DNA of 64,000 bases from Psychromonas sp. L1A2 (GTDB lineage: Bacteria > Pseudomonadota > Gammaproteobacteria > Enterobacterales > Psychromonadaceae): NCBI RefSeq assembly GCF_009828855.1, contig NZ_WUAG01000001.1, forward strand, positions 2,046,001 to 2,110,000, read 5' to 3'. A model generated the notes under the pieces. That model saw nothing but the letters and a program-made list of their open reading frames with translations. It had not been told where the DNA came from and made no database searches. This document shows positions 26,185 to 34,546 of the stretch, piece after piece. The first letter of the stretch is position 1; every line of letters begins with the position of its first letter. The translations under genes were made by a program, and so were the position numbers.

Positions 26185-27488
26185 TGAATGAGATGATGAT
26201 TGGATTTATTTTACTGTGTATTTTATTTGCTTTATTAGCCAGTGGCTTTTGGGTTGCTTTTACATTAATTGCAGTTTCAATTACAGGCTTGGTATTAATT
26301 GGCAATGATAACTTTGGCTTGTTATTTGGTACCTCAACCTGGGCATCCGTTTCCGATTGGTCTTTAGCTGCCTTACCGTTATTTATTTGGATGGGTGAAA
26401 TACTGTTCAGATCGAATCTATCAAAAGATTTATTTAAAGGTTTAACGCCGTGGCTGAGTCGTGTACCCGGTAAACTATTGCACGTTAATATTTTAAGTTG
26501 TGGTATTTTTGCGGCGGTATCAGGTTCGTCTGCAGCAACGGCAGCTACCATAGGTAAAATGACATTACCTGAGCTTAAACGCCAGGGTTACGATGATAAA
26601 ATGGCCATCGCAACCTTAGCAGGTTCCGGTACATTAGGTTTACTGATACCACCTTCTATTATTTTAATTGTTTACGGCGTTGCTGCTGAGGTCTCTATCG
26701 GTCGTTTGTTTATGGCGGGTGCATTACCCGGCATCATGCTGGTTATTTTGTTTATGGGATATACGGCTTTTTGGTCTTATAGACACGCGAATAAAACGCC
26801 ACAAACAGAAAGAATTTATACCTGGTCTGAAAAGTTTTCATCACTGTTACGCTTAATTCCTATTGGCACGTTGATATTTTTTATCATTGGTTCAATTTAC
26901 GCAGGATTAACCACCCCGACTGAAGCAGCAGCTTTTGGTGTAGTTGGTTCCTTAATTTTAGCGGCGACAAGTCGTTCATTATCGATGAATACGTTTATTG
27001 ATAGCTTAATGGGTGCAGTCAAAACCTCATGTATGATCATCTTTATACTCGTCGGTGCTGCGTTTCTTACAATGGCAATGGGCTTTATTGGTATACCACG
27101 TATGTTGGCAGAAAATATAGCGTTATTAGAATTATCGCCTTATATGCTGCTTTTTATATTAACCATTATGTTTATTATACTGGGTTGCTTTTTAGATGGT
27201 ATTTCTGTTGTGGTATTAACGACTTCAATTGTTCTACCAATGGTAATGGAAGCTGGAATCGATCCCCTCTGGTTCGGTATTTATATTGTACTCGTCGTAG
27301 AAATGTCTCAAATTACCCCGCCTGTTGGTTTTAATTTATTTGTTATTCAAAGCCTAACTGGGCGAAATATACTTTTTGTCGCCAAAGCGGCCTTACCCTT
27401 TTTCTTTTTACTACTTGCCGCTGTTTTAATTGTCACGATTTTTCCACAAATTGTCACTTGGCTACCACACACAATGACTAGAGGTTAA
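26184..27488 (+). CDS. TRAP transporter large permease (DctM family)
   Basis: The ion-coupled transport subunit (434 aa, about 12 helices) of the TRAP system, moving its substrate with Na+. Typical DctM segments are seen: SLAALPLFIWMGEILFRSNL, FAAVSGSSAATAATIGKMTLPELKRQGYD, GSGTLGLLIPPSIILIVYG, TPTEAAAFGV and EMSQITPPVGFNLFVIQ. All the paired glycine/serine/proline loops that form the substrate site appear intact. It overlaps dctQ by one base and is followed 4 bp later by the MarR-like regulator, with the regulator's Shine-Dalgarno (AGAGG) inside its last codons. Confidence 0.93.
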   Translation: MNEMMIGFILLCILFALLASGFWVAFTLIAVSITGLVLIGNDNFGLLFGTSTWASVSDWSLAALPLFIWMGEILFRSNLSKDLFKGLTPWLSRVPGKLLHVNILSCGIFAAVSGSSAATAATIGKMTLPELKRQGYDDKMAIATLAGSGTLGLLIPPSIILIVYGVAAEVSIGRLFMAGALPGIMLVILFMGYTAFWSYRHANKTPQTERIYTWSEKFSSLLRLIPIGTLIFFIIGSIYAGLTTPTEAAAFGVVGSLILAATSRSLSMNTFIDSLMGAVKTSCMIIFILVGAAFLTMAMGFIGIPRMLAENIALLELSPYMLLFILTIMFIILGCFLDGISVVVLTTSIVLPMVMEAGIDPLWFGIYIVLVVEMSQITPPVGFNLFVIQSLTGRNILFVAKAALPFFFLLLAAVLIVTIFPQIVTWLPHTMTRG

Positions 27489-27492
27489 CAAC

Positions 27493-28029
27493 ATGGTTAA
27501 AGAAACCAATACCAATAAAGATAAAAATGAATATATCCCTATTTTATCATCTTCACATTTAGGTGGCGAAAATGCACAGGCATTAAGTGAATTCGAATAT
27601 GGCTTAGTCATGGTTAACAACGCGTTTCAACGTTGGATGCAATCATGTAGTACCGCTTGTGAACAACATAATTTAAGTACTTTAGATAACCTAGTTATTC
27701 ATAACATTTATCATCGCGAGCGTGCAAAACGCATCACTGATGTGGCTTTCACCTTAAATTTAGACGATAGCCATAACGTTTCATACTCTGTGAGAAAATT
27801 AGTTAAATGCGATATGTTAAAACACGAAAAGCGTGGAAAAGAAACGTATTACAGCGTCACAGCTGCCGGTAAAAAATATTGCTTAGAATATGCAAAAATT
27901 CGTGAAAAGTGTCTGATTCAAGCACTTGACCATCTGTCTGTCGATAGCTCACTCAGTGAGGTGGCTAAATTAATGCGTACCCTTTCAGGTGTGTATGCGC
28001 AAGCTTCAAGAGCAGCAAGTTCTCTATAA
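27493..28029 (+). CDS. MarR-like winged-helix transcriptional regulator
   Basis: A 178-residue winged-helix DNA-binding protein of the MarR type. The central wHTH (about residues 75-130) reads IYHRERAKRITDVAFTLNL, DDSHNVSYSVRKLVKCDML and KHEKRGKETYYSVTAAGKKY, that is a recognition helix followed by a wing. Flanking helices would form the dimer. It is embedded between the TRAP permease and pxpA genes in one transcription unit, so it most likely controls this locus in response to pyroglutamate or glutamate. The repeated motif in the divergent spacer (24108-24133, 24542-24567) is its candidate operator. Whether it represses or activates cannot be told. Confidence 0.85.
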   Translation: MVKETNTNKDKNEYIPILSSSHLGGENAQALSEFEYGLVMVNNAFQRWMQSCSTACEQHNLSTLDNLVIHNIYHRERAKRITDVAFTLNLDDSHNVSYSVRKLVKCDMLKHEKRGKETYYSVTAAGKKYCLEYAKIREKCLIQALDHLSVDSSLSEVAKLMRTLSGVYAQASRAASSL

Positions 28030-28043
28030 ATAAGGAAAATTCA

Positions 28044-28799
28044 ATGTTAATTAATTGTGATATGGGTGAAAGCTACGGTGCTTGGGAAATGGGCCAAGAT
28101 AAAGAAATAATGCCTTTTGTCGATATGGCGAATATTGCCTGTGGTATGCACGCATCTGACCCGAGTGTAATGTTAAGGACGGTACGCTATGCAAAAGAGC
28201 ACGACGTAAGCATAGGTGCTCACCCTGGATTTCCTGATTTACAAGGTTTTGGACGACGCTTCATAGAGATGCCTACAGAAGAATTAAAAGCCTATGTTAT
28301 TTATCAATTAGGTGCTTTAAATGGTATTTGCCAAAGTGAAGGTGTTTCCATCAGTTATGTAAAACCACATGGTGCGCTTTATAATGCCATGATGAAGAAA
28401 GACGAGATTTACATCGCGTTACTCGAAGTCATTGCTAGCTATGATATTAATTTGCCTTTAACGATTATGGCCGTACCTGATCATCTTCATTACTCAACCT
28501 TAGCGGAGCAATACGGCGTTAAATTAATATTCGAAGCCTTTGTTGACCGTACCTACCTTTCAGACGGTCGTTTAACATCAAGAACTCAACCTGGGGCATG
28601 CCATGACGATTTAGCCGTTATTTGTACGCAAGCTATGAAACTCATCTCTGAACAATCGGTAACCAGTATTGACGGTCAAGAAGTAAAGATTAAAGCAGAT
28701 ACCTTATGCATACATGGTGATGGAAAACTAGCAGCTGATATTGCAAAAACCTTAAGAAAAAGCATCACTGAATACACAGAGTCAATGAAATGCAAGTAA
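28044..28799 (+). CDS. pxpA: 5-oxoprolinase subunit A
   Basis: PxpA (LamB/YcsF family, 251 aa) is one of three proteins of the bacterial ATP-dependent 5-oxoprolinase, which opens 5-oxo-L-proline to L-glutamate. The family start NCDMGESYGAWEMG, ANIACGMHASDP (metal/substrate region), GAHPGFPDLQGFGRR, KPHGALYN and CIHGD are all visible and intact. AAGGAA precedes the ATG. It overlaps pxpB by 10 nt, which points to coupled translation of the complex. The protein acts in the cytoplasm downstream of the TRAP importer encoded in the same operon. Confidence 0.96.
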   Translation: MLINCDMGESYGAWEMGQDKEIMPFVDMANIACGMHASDPSVMLRTVRYAKEHDVSIGAHPGFPDLQGFGRRFIEMPTEELKAYVIYQLGALNGICQSEGVSISYVKPHGALYNAMMKKDEIYIALLEVIASYDINLPLTIMAVPDHLHYSTLAEQYGVKLIFEAFVDRTYLSDGRLTSRTQPGACHDDLAVICTQAMKLISEQSVTSIDGQEVKIKADTLCIHGDGKLAADIAKTLRKSITEYTESMKCK

Positions 28800-29473
28800 A
28801 GCTAGTTAACGAGAATAGCCTTATCATCTATTTTGCAGAATCAGTCAGTATTGAGACGGCTGATTTTATTAACTATGTTTACCATCGATTAAATGAAGAC
28901 TTAGGTGATGTCATTGAAAATATTATCCCTTCTTATACCTCTATTTTATTGAGCTGTCATTCTCGTAAAATTGGTTTGCAAGCATTTTTAAGGCTGGTTA
29001 ATAGTGCGCTAAATAACTTACAATCAAACCAAATTGATGACTTTAAACCTGAGCAAATTGAACTACCCGTTTACTATGGAGAAGAAGTTGCCTTAGATCA
29101 TGAAGATATTTCGCAACATACCGGATTACCCTTTTCAGAAATAATTAAACTGCATACCAGTGAATATTACCGTGTTTTCGCTATTGGCTTTGCACCAGGT
29201 TTTGCTTTTTTAGGCAATATTCCCACACAAATAGCCATGCCGCGCAAGAAGAGCCCAAGAACAAAGGTACCAAAAGGCAGTGTTGCTATTGCAGATAGGC
29301 AAACGGCAGTATATCCGAATCAATCTCCCGGTGGTTGGCAGATTATAGGACGGACTCCTGTTAATTTACTTGATATTACAACAAAGAATTTGAGTAAATT
29401 TTCAATGGGCGATCAAGTGAAATTCAAAGCAATAGATAAACAAACATTTCTAGCCATGGGTGGCATACTTTAA
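28790..29473 (+). CDS. pxpB: 5-oxoprolinase subunit B
   Basis: PxpB (KipI/allophanate hydrolase subunit 1 family, 227 aa) works with PxpC in the ATP-dependent activation step of 5-oxoproline hydrolysis. Family motifs are IIPSYTSILL, VYYGEEVALDHEDISQHTGL, GFAPGFAFLG, PRTKVPKGSVAIADRQTAVYP and SPGGWQIIGRTP. Length matches E. coli PxpB (218). It overlaps pxpA by 10 nt and is followed after 16 bp by the preferred start of pxpC. In Bacillus the homologue KipI inhibits the sporulation kinase KinA, but the pxpA/pxpC context here supports the oxoprolinase role. Confidence 0.95.
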   Translation: MQVKLVNENSLIIYFAESVSIETADFINYVYHRLNEDLGDVIENIIPSYTSILLSCHSRKIGLQAFLRLVNSALNNLQSNQIDDFKPEQIELPVYYGEEVALDHEDISQHTGLPFSEIIKLHTSEYYRVFAIGFAPGFAFLGNIPTQIAMPRKKSPRTKVPKGSVAIADRQTAVYPNQSPGGWQIIGRTPVNLLDITTKNLSKFSMGDQVKFKAIDKQTFLAMGGIL

Positions 29474-29489
29474 AGGTGACAAGCAATCA

Positions 29490-30413
29490 ATGACATTACG
29501 AATTAAGCAAGCAGGTGCATTAAGTTTAATCCAAGACCTCGGACGCTTTGGTTATCAAGATGTTGGGGTAACAGTAGGCGGTCCAATGGATAATCATGCT
29601 TTTTACTGGGCAAACCGATTACTGGATAACCCACCAAACGCTTCGCAAATTGAAATTACTATGGGCCCTTTTGCTGCTATTTTTGAAAAACCGACCACTT
29701 TCTCTCTTTGTGGCGCAGAAGTAGTCGCAAAGTTAAATAATCAAATAATCAGTAATTGGCACTCATGTTTAGCAAAATCAGGTGATGTTTTGTCCTTAAG
29801 TTTTCCTAAAAAAGGCTTGCGTACTTATCTTGCAATCGCTGGCGGCTTTGACGTACCTAAAACGCTTGGGAGCACGAGTACTGTTGTCAGAGACCAATTC
29901 GGTGGAATGACACAACAAGGTGACAAATTACGTGATGGCGATACCCTACCTTATCAACCTAACGTGTCTTTATTTTGTCGTGGTGTACTAAAACAATTTA
30001 TCCCTGACTACGCTGAGACAATCAGGATAGGTGTGCTGCCAACTTATCAATTTGATCAATTTGATGAAAAAGCGATCAATACTTTTTTAAACGAGATTTA
30101 TACCGTAACACCTTTAATTGATAGAATGGGTTATCGACTTGAAGGTGCGACGATTGATTTTCCTGATCAACATTTTATTTCTGAAGGCATTGTACCGGGC
30201 TCGATTCAAATTCCAGCCAATGGGCAACCAATCGTATTAATGCGAGATAGACAGTCCATTGGTGGTTATCCAAAAATAGGTTGCGTTTGTAATAGAGATC
30301 TCAACTTACTGGCACAAGCGACGCCTGGCACCAAGATACAGTTTTTCCTACAAGATTTATTGGAAGCTGAAGCGGAACTTCAACAAGAACAGCATTATTT
30401 TTTCAATCTATGA
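29490..30413 (+). CDS. pxpC: 5-oxoprolinase subunit C
   Basis: PxpC (KipA/allophanate hydrolase subunit 2 family, 307 aa) completes the oxoprolinase. Motifs seen: IQDLGRFGYQDVGVTVGGPMD, the family's N-terminal signature; GLRTYLAIAGGFDVP; LGSTSTVVRDQFGG; SEGIVPGSIQIPANGQPIVLM; and GGYPKIGCV. The frame extends to a GTG at 29460 overlapping pxpB, but ATG 29490 is chosen because it starts MTLRIKQAG as in the family and has AAAGGTGA upstream. It is the last gene of the TRAP-MarR-pxpABC operon. No clear terminator was found in the 120 bp after it. Confidence 0.95.
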   Translation: MTLRIKQAGALSLIQDLGRFGYQDVGVTVGGPMDNHAFYWANRLLDNPPNASQIEITMGPFAAIFEKPTTFSLCGAEVVAKLNNQIISNWHSCLAKSGDVLSLSFPKKGLRTYLAIAGGFDVPKTLGSTSTVVRDQFGGMTQQGDKLRDGDTLPYQPNVSLFCRGVLKQFIPDYAETIRIGVLPTYQFDQFDEKAINTFLNEIYTVTPLIDRMGYRLEGATIDFPDQHFISEGIVPGSIQIPANGQPIVLMRDRQSIGGYPKIGCVCNRDLNLLAQATPGTKIQFFLQDLLEAEAELQQEQHYFFNL

Positions 30414-30536
30414 CAAATCAATTTATGATGATAGGTATAACAAATTTAAACTTTTGGTAAAAAGACTAAACTTAAAAGCCTAATCAACATAAATGACAGA
30501 GCTTATAAACAGGTCAAAAAATTTTGATTAATAAGC

Positions 30537-31022
30537 TTAAAATTTTCCTATCGCTAAAACGGTTTTAGCAGTAACCATATTGCCTTTCATTGTTTTTATT
30601 GTTTTTATTGTTTTTATTGTCACATAATAAGCATGATTATTACCGCCTGAACAAGGTGGCATGTATGCCCCTTCTTTATCCCATCCTGCGCCGCGATGAG
30701 CTTCAATGATGGTGAATTTTATAGGTAAGTAAAATGAATGTCCTGGTACTGATGGAATATCTACTACTTTAGACATTGCATCAATACTATAACTCATACG
30801 ACCATGTCCTCCGTTATCCATTTTTTTAGAGTCACGGTCACTATATTCTAAAACAATTGAATCAGAACCTGATGGAAAATCCATTACATGCAAATTAGGC
30901 ATTGCCGTGCTTTCCCCACCAAATTTATCACATTGCTGTTCAACGGGGATTTTTACACCATCCCACACTATCGGATAGTTTAACTTTAAGTGCTGAAGCA
31001 TACGTAGAGAAAGATGAAGCAA
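30537..31022 (-). pseudogene. Remnant of a secreted-protein gene truncated by MITE insertion
   Basis: The frame encodes about 150 residues (YPIVWDGVKIPVEQQCDKFG ... GHGRMSY ... AHRGAGWDKEGAYMPPCSGG ... YYVTIKTIK). I do not recognise the family with certainty; the 'WDG..IP' start and GHG pattern recall PEBP-like proteins weakly. Its only start codons are a TTG inside the MITE boundary and an internal ATG. In the +1 frame just upstream, IASSFSTYASALK reads like the end of a signal peptide that would join LNYPIVWDG if one G were removed. The natural start is thus missing beyond the MITE duplication at 31023-31025, and a frameshift is likely. Near the C-terminus a 9-bp tandem repeat encodes IKT units. 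Confidence 0.5.
30592..30618. repeat. 9-bp in-frame tandem repeat
   Basis: GTTTTTATT occurs three times head to tail, encoding IKT repeats (KTIKTIKTMK) on the minus strand near the end of the broken gene. Unit length keeps the frame, so copy number could vary without breaking it. Confidence 0.7.
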
Positions 31023-31025
31023 TAA

Positions 31026-31390
31026 TACCAATCACACTAATTAAGTTATCTAAACTTTATGCAGGAAGAAGGATTTGCTCTAAGGCTAAAATTTAGCCTT
31101 TCGAAGATTAATATCAATCACACTAATTAACTGATTTATTTTACTGGTTAAAATAACTTATTTCTTTGTTGTAAATTTCGTAAAGGGAACAACCATTTAG
31201 CTCAATTTACGCCTTAAACTAAGACATTTTTCCTGCGTAAAATTTAGATCACTTATTTAATGTAATCGGTATAACTTCGTTTATCGTCTATCGGAGAGTT
31301 AACCAAAAGATGTTAATTCTTTAATGGTTGTTTCTTTTTGCAAAAATTACAACGAAGAAATAAGTTTTTTTAACGAGTCAAATACAAAAT
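31026..31390 (+). mobile_element. MITE family 1, long copy interrupted by another MITE, right end degraded
   Basis: Starts TACCAATCACACTAATTAAG after TAA (31023-31025) and continues to GCCTTTCGAAGATTAA, where another element is inserted. It resumes CTTCGTTTATCGTCTATCGG ... AATGGTTG ... ACGAAGAAATAAG. The order matches the uninterrupted long copies at 41696 and 50525. The last 30 or so bases and the right duplication are not recognisable, so the end coordinate is approximate. Confidence 0.75.
31112..31271 (-). mobile_element. MITE family 1, short (160-bp) copy nested in another copy, TAA duplication
   Basis: Runs from TATCAATCACACTAATTAA to GTAATCGGTA with TAA at 31109-31111 and 31272-31274. 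Sister copies read GATTAACTTCG without interruption at this point, so the TAA was duplicated by the insertion. This gives direct proof of a 3-bp target duplication. Confidence 0.93.
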
Positions 31391-31439
31391 AAGTTCAACT
31401 TGATAAGTTCAACTTGACAAGTTAAACACAATGTATAAA

Positions 31440-31470
31440 ACGCTATTGAATGGTGGTCACTCAATAGCGT
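31440..31470 (-). terminator. Terminator of the TAXI TRAP operon
   Basis: ACGCTATTGA and TCAATAGCGT form a perfect 10-bp stem with an 11-nt loop. On the minus strand it is followed by TTTTA. It lies 25 bp after the stop codon of the fused permease gene. Confidence 0.8.
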
Positions 31471-31494
31471 AATGGTTACTTGGTTAATGGAAGG

Positions 31495-33399
31495 TTAAGA
31501 ATTTACTGCAGCTTGTTCGATAACTTCATTTTTTGATAAACGATAATTGATCAACGTTACCACCACAATCACTACAATACCGGCAAGATTGATATAAAGG
31601 TAAGGTACTAACATTGTAAAACCTGACACGAGTAACATTGTACGGGCTGGTAACGATAATTTCGTCGCTAAACGCCCTTCGATCGTTCCTGCAAAAGCAA
31701 TAATCAAACCAACGGTTAAAATAATTGCAATAATGAAATCTACATTCTTCCCTTCCATCCAAATAAGACCTGAAAAAGCCATCATAATCGGAATGATAAA
31801 GAAGCCCTGTGCGAGTTTAAAGGCTTGAATAGCAGACTTCATAGGAGATGTATTAGCAATCCCTGCTGCAGCAAATGCCGCTAATGCGATAGGAGGGGTA
31901 ACATTAGATGTTTGTGATAGCCAAAATACAATCATATGGGCAGCTAATAACCCAACGCCTAACTCAGTCAAGCTTGGAACAGCCATAATCGATAATACGA
32001 TATAAGCTGCCGTTACTGGTAAGCCCATCCCTAAAATAACCGCTGCTATGGCAATAAGACCTAATACGGACCACAGATAGCCTCCTGACAACGCCATTAA
32101 GAACTGTGTAAATTGCAAACCAATACCTGTTTGTCCTACTACCCCCACAACAATACCAGCGGTACCACAAGCAACTGAAATAGGCAACGCAAGTAACGCA
32201 CCTTCTTTCAGACCTTCAAAGAATACGGGGATAGTGATACGACTATGCTTACGACACATTGCAGCAACTAAAATAGCAACACAACCAGCAATACCAACCA
32301 AAATTGGTGAGTAGCTCATTAACAATAGACTCGTTATTAAAATTAATGGCACTAAAAAATGCCAGCCATTTTTCAAAACGACAGATATTTTTTCAGTAAT
32401 TTCCATGCCTTCTAACCCTAATTTACATGCCATTAAATGAACGTAAAGTAAGGTACAAGCAAAATATAGAATAGCGGGCGCGATAGAAACTAATAAGATT
32501 TCACTATAAGGAATACCTGTAAATTGTGCCATTACAAAAGCACCCGCTCCCATTACTGGCGGCATGATTTGTCCCCCCGTTGATGCAGCAGCTTCAATCC
32601 CTGCAGCTTGCTCTGGTTTATAACCAAGCTTTTTCATCATTGGAATGGTTAAAGCACCTGTTGTTACCGTATTAGCAATAGCAGATCCTGATATTGACCC
32701 TAAAGCTGCTGAAGCAATAACACTGGCTTTAGCTGGTCCACCTCGATATTTACCTGCAATAGAAAATGAAGCATCAATAAAGAACTTTCCAGCTCCAGTG
32801 ACTTGGAGAAATGCTCCAAATAAGACAAAGATGAAAACAACCCCAGCAGCAATAGCAAGTGGTGCACCATATACTCCATTAGTTGAATAGATATGAAATC
32901 TAACAATTTCTTCTATTGAAAATCCCTTACTAGCAACAGAAGCAGGTAAGTAATTACCAAAAATGGCATAGGCTAAAAATAATGCAGCAATCAAAACCAT
33001 AACAGTCCCAACAGTACGACGGGTTGCTTCAAGTAATAACACTAGAATGATTAAACCTGATAATTGGTCAAGAAATGTTAACCCGTCCATTAAAAATGAG
33101 ATGTCATCATAATCGAAATAAATAATATGATAAGAAGCCCAAGCAATCGCGGCAATAAATACTACATCGATTAAACGTCCGGCAAGATAAAGCAGGGTCG
33201 ATTGTTGAGATTTAATTAAAGGGATTGTAAAAAAAACTAATATTAACGCCCAGCTTAAATGAACAGGTCTAAATACAGGGGCTGATAAGTCTGCGGTGAT
33301 GCCTTGCCAAATTTGAAATACAGATAACGAAATTGCAGCAAGAGCAGCAATTAATACCATTTTGTCCGAGACCCATTTACTTGTTGTTGATTCACTCAT
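31495..33399 (-). CDS. TAXI-type TRAP transporter fused permease (DctQM)
   Basis: A 634-residue membrane protein in which the small (four-helix) and large (12-helix) TRAP permeases are fused, as is usual for TAXI systems. Large-subunit signatures are GKYRGGPAKASVIASAALGSISGSAIANTV-type loop, AAASTGGQIMPPVMGAGAFVMAQFTG and GMGLPVTAAYIVL, plus SQTSNVTPPIALAAFAAAGI. The frame extends upstream to 33441, but the ATG at 33399 is chosen because GGAGAG lies 4-5 nt before it, while the upstream ATG has no ribosome site. It follows the binding-protein gene (33620-34546) with a 220-bp gap. The substrate is unknown; known TAXI systems include glutamate-type substrates, which would suit the neighbouring pyroglutamate locus. 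Confidence 0.9.
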   Translation of the reverse strand: MSESTTSKWVSDKMVLIAALAAISLSVFQIWQGITADLSAPVFRPVHLSWALILVFFTIPLIKSQQSTLLYLAGRLIDVVFIAAIAWASYHIIYFDYDDISFLMDGLTFLDQLSGLIILVLLLEATRRTVGTVMVLIAALFLAYAIFGNYLPASVASKGFSIEEIVRFHIYSTNGVYGAPLAIAAGVVFIFVLFGAFLQVTGAGKFFIDASFSIAGKYRGGPAKASVIASAALGSISGSAIANTVTTGALTIPMMKKLGYKPEQAAGIEAAASTGGQIMPPVMGAGAFVMAQFTGIPYSEILLVSIAPAILYFACTLLYVHLMACKLGLEGMEITEKISVVLKNGWHFLVPLILITSLLLMSYSPILVGIAGCVAILVAAMCRKHSRITIPVFFEGLKEGALLALPISVACGTAGIVVGVVGQTGIGLQFTQFLMALSGGYLWSVLGLIAIAAVILGMGLPVTAAYIVLSIMAVPSLTELGVGLLAAHMIVFWLSQTSNVTPPIALAAFAAAGIANTSPMKSAIQAFKLAQGFFIIPIMMAFSGLIWMEGKNVDFIIAIILTVGLIIAFAGTIEGRLATKLSLPARTMLLVSGFTMLVPYLYINLAGIVVIVVVTLINYRLSKNEVIEQAAVNS

Positions 33400-33619
33400 T
33401 TGACTCTCCGAAGGCAGTATGGAAACCACCTTCTCACTCATTATTGTTATTATTGTGGCTTCGTATGAAGGCTTGTATTTGATTACAGTAGATTTTATAA
33501 AGGGATTTAAAACGACTTTACAGATGCAATCAAAATAATAATTTAATTTTTAAATCATCATCTAAGTTCCCTTTCTCATTTTTAGATTTAAGAGAAAGGA
33601 AACCAAGAATTGACAGGAT

Positions 33620-34546
33620 TTACATCTGTTCTTTTAAGTATTTTAATGAACCAGGATGTAAGTCGATTCCATTTAATTTGTTCATGTTTTCAAGCGTTGT
33701 GAATTTAGTTACGCTAATAACTTGATTAATTTTGCTCATATTTTCAAAAGCAACTTTAGTCATTTGGTAAGCAAGATCAGTATCCATGTTTTTATTTACA
33801 ATCAGGATATTCCAAACTGCTGGAGCATTAAATGCGCTAACATTTTTGTAGCTTTCCGCTGGTACTTCAATTGCTTGGTAAGATGCATTATCTTCAGACA
33901 CTTTTTTAAGTTCATCTGCTGTAAATGATAAAATTCGAATCTTATGTGTAAAGGCTAATTCGGTAATAGCACCCACACCAACACTTCCAACAATAACACC
34001 AGCATCAATTTGTCCTGCTGAAATAGCATTTGTTGTTGCAGTGTAATTTAAAGATTGAGCATCGATATCTTTATCTGTAATACCTAGAGAAGCAAGGATG
34101 TTAGTGGCACTTACACGCGTACCAGATCCTGGAGCACCTAAAGATATACGTTTACCTTTCAAATCTTTAATTGATTTAATATCTGAGTCTGCAGGTACAA
34201 TGAATTGCACTACATTTGGATATAAAGCAAATAAAACAGATACGTCCATTTTACGAGGAAAAGGTTTAATACCTTGATGAGCTTGTAATACAACATTACC
34301 CATGGCAATACCAGCAAGCTGTCTGTTAGATGAAACTTTGATGGTATTCTCTACTGATGCAGCTGTAACTTCTGCTCGCATGTCAAAGTCTTCTATATTT
34401 TCACTCCAGATTTTAGCTAAAATGCCACCTAGAGGATAATAGGTGCCACTTTGGCTACCGGTTCCAATCGTGTAGTTTTCTGCCATTGCATTAAAAGAAA
34501 ATAGGCACGCAAGCCCAATGATTCCATTTTTGAAAATATGTTTCAT
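33620..34546 (-). CDS. TAXI family TRAP transporter solute-binding protein
   Basis: Periplasmic receptor of 308 residues with a signal peptide (MKHIFKNGIIGLACLFSFNA, cleavage after AMA). The TAXI start YTIGTGSQSGTYYPLGGILA is diagnostic, followed by ASVENTIKVSSNRQLAGIAMGN, LKGKRISLGAPGSGTRVSA and AGQIDAGVIVGSVGVGAITEL. It delivers a small organic acid to the fused permease encoded downstream on the same strand. AAGGAT precedes the ATG. Characterised TAXI receptors bind glutamate or glutamine, for example in Thermus; the ligand here is not determinable. Confidence 0.93.
   Translation of the reverse strand: MKHIFKNGIIGLACLFSFNAMAENYTIGTGSQSGTYYPLGGILAKIWSENIEDFDMRAEVTAASVENTIKVSSNRQLAGIAMGNVVLQAHQGIKPFPRKMDVSVLFALYPNVVQFIVPADSDIKSIKDLKGKRISLGAPGSGTRVSATNILASLGITDKDIDAQSLNYTATTNAISAGQIDAGVIVGSVGVGAITELAFTHKIRILSFTADELKKVSEDNASYQAIEVPAESYKNVSAFNAPAVWNILIVNKNMDTDLAYQMTKVAFENMSKINQVISVTKFTTLENMNKLNGIDLHPGSLKYLKEQM

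Larger units (their letters stand above)
31023..31494. other. Intergenic region with nested MITEs and TRAP terminator
   Basis: Holds an outer family 1 MITE (from 31026), a second MITE inserted in it (31112-31271), a short direct repeat AAGTTCAACTTGA at about 31391-31416, and the terminator of the TAXI TRAP operon (31440-31470). No gene. Confidence 0.7.

Noticed and set aside
29460-29489. Upstream GTG start for pxpC
   Set aside because: It overlaps pxpB and adds residues not seen in the family; the ATG at 29490 has a ribosome site and the expected first residues.
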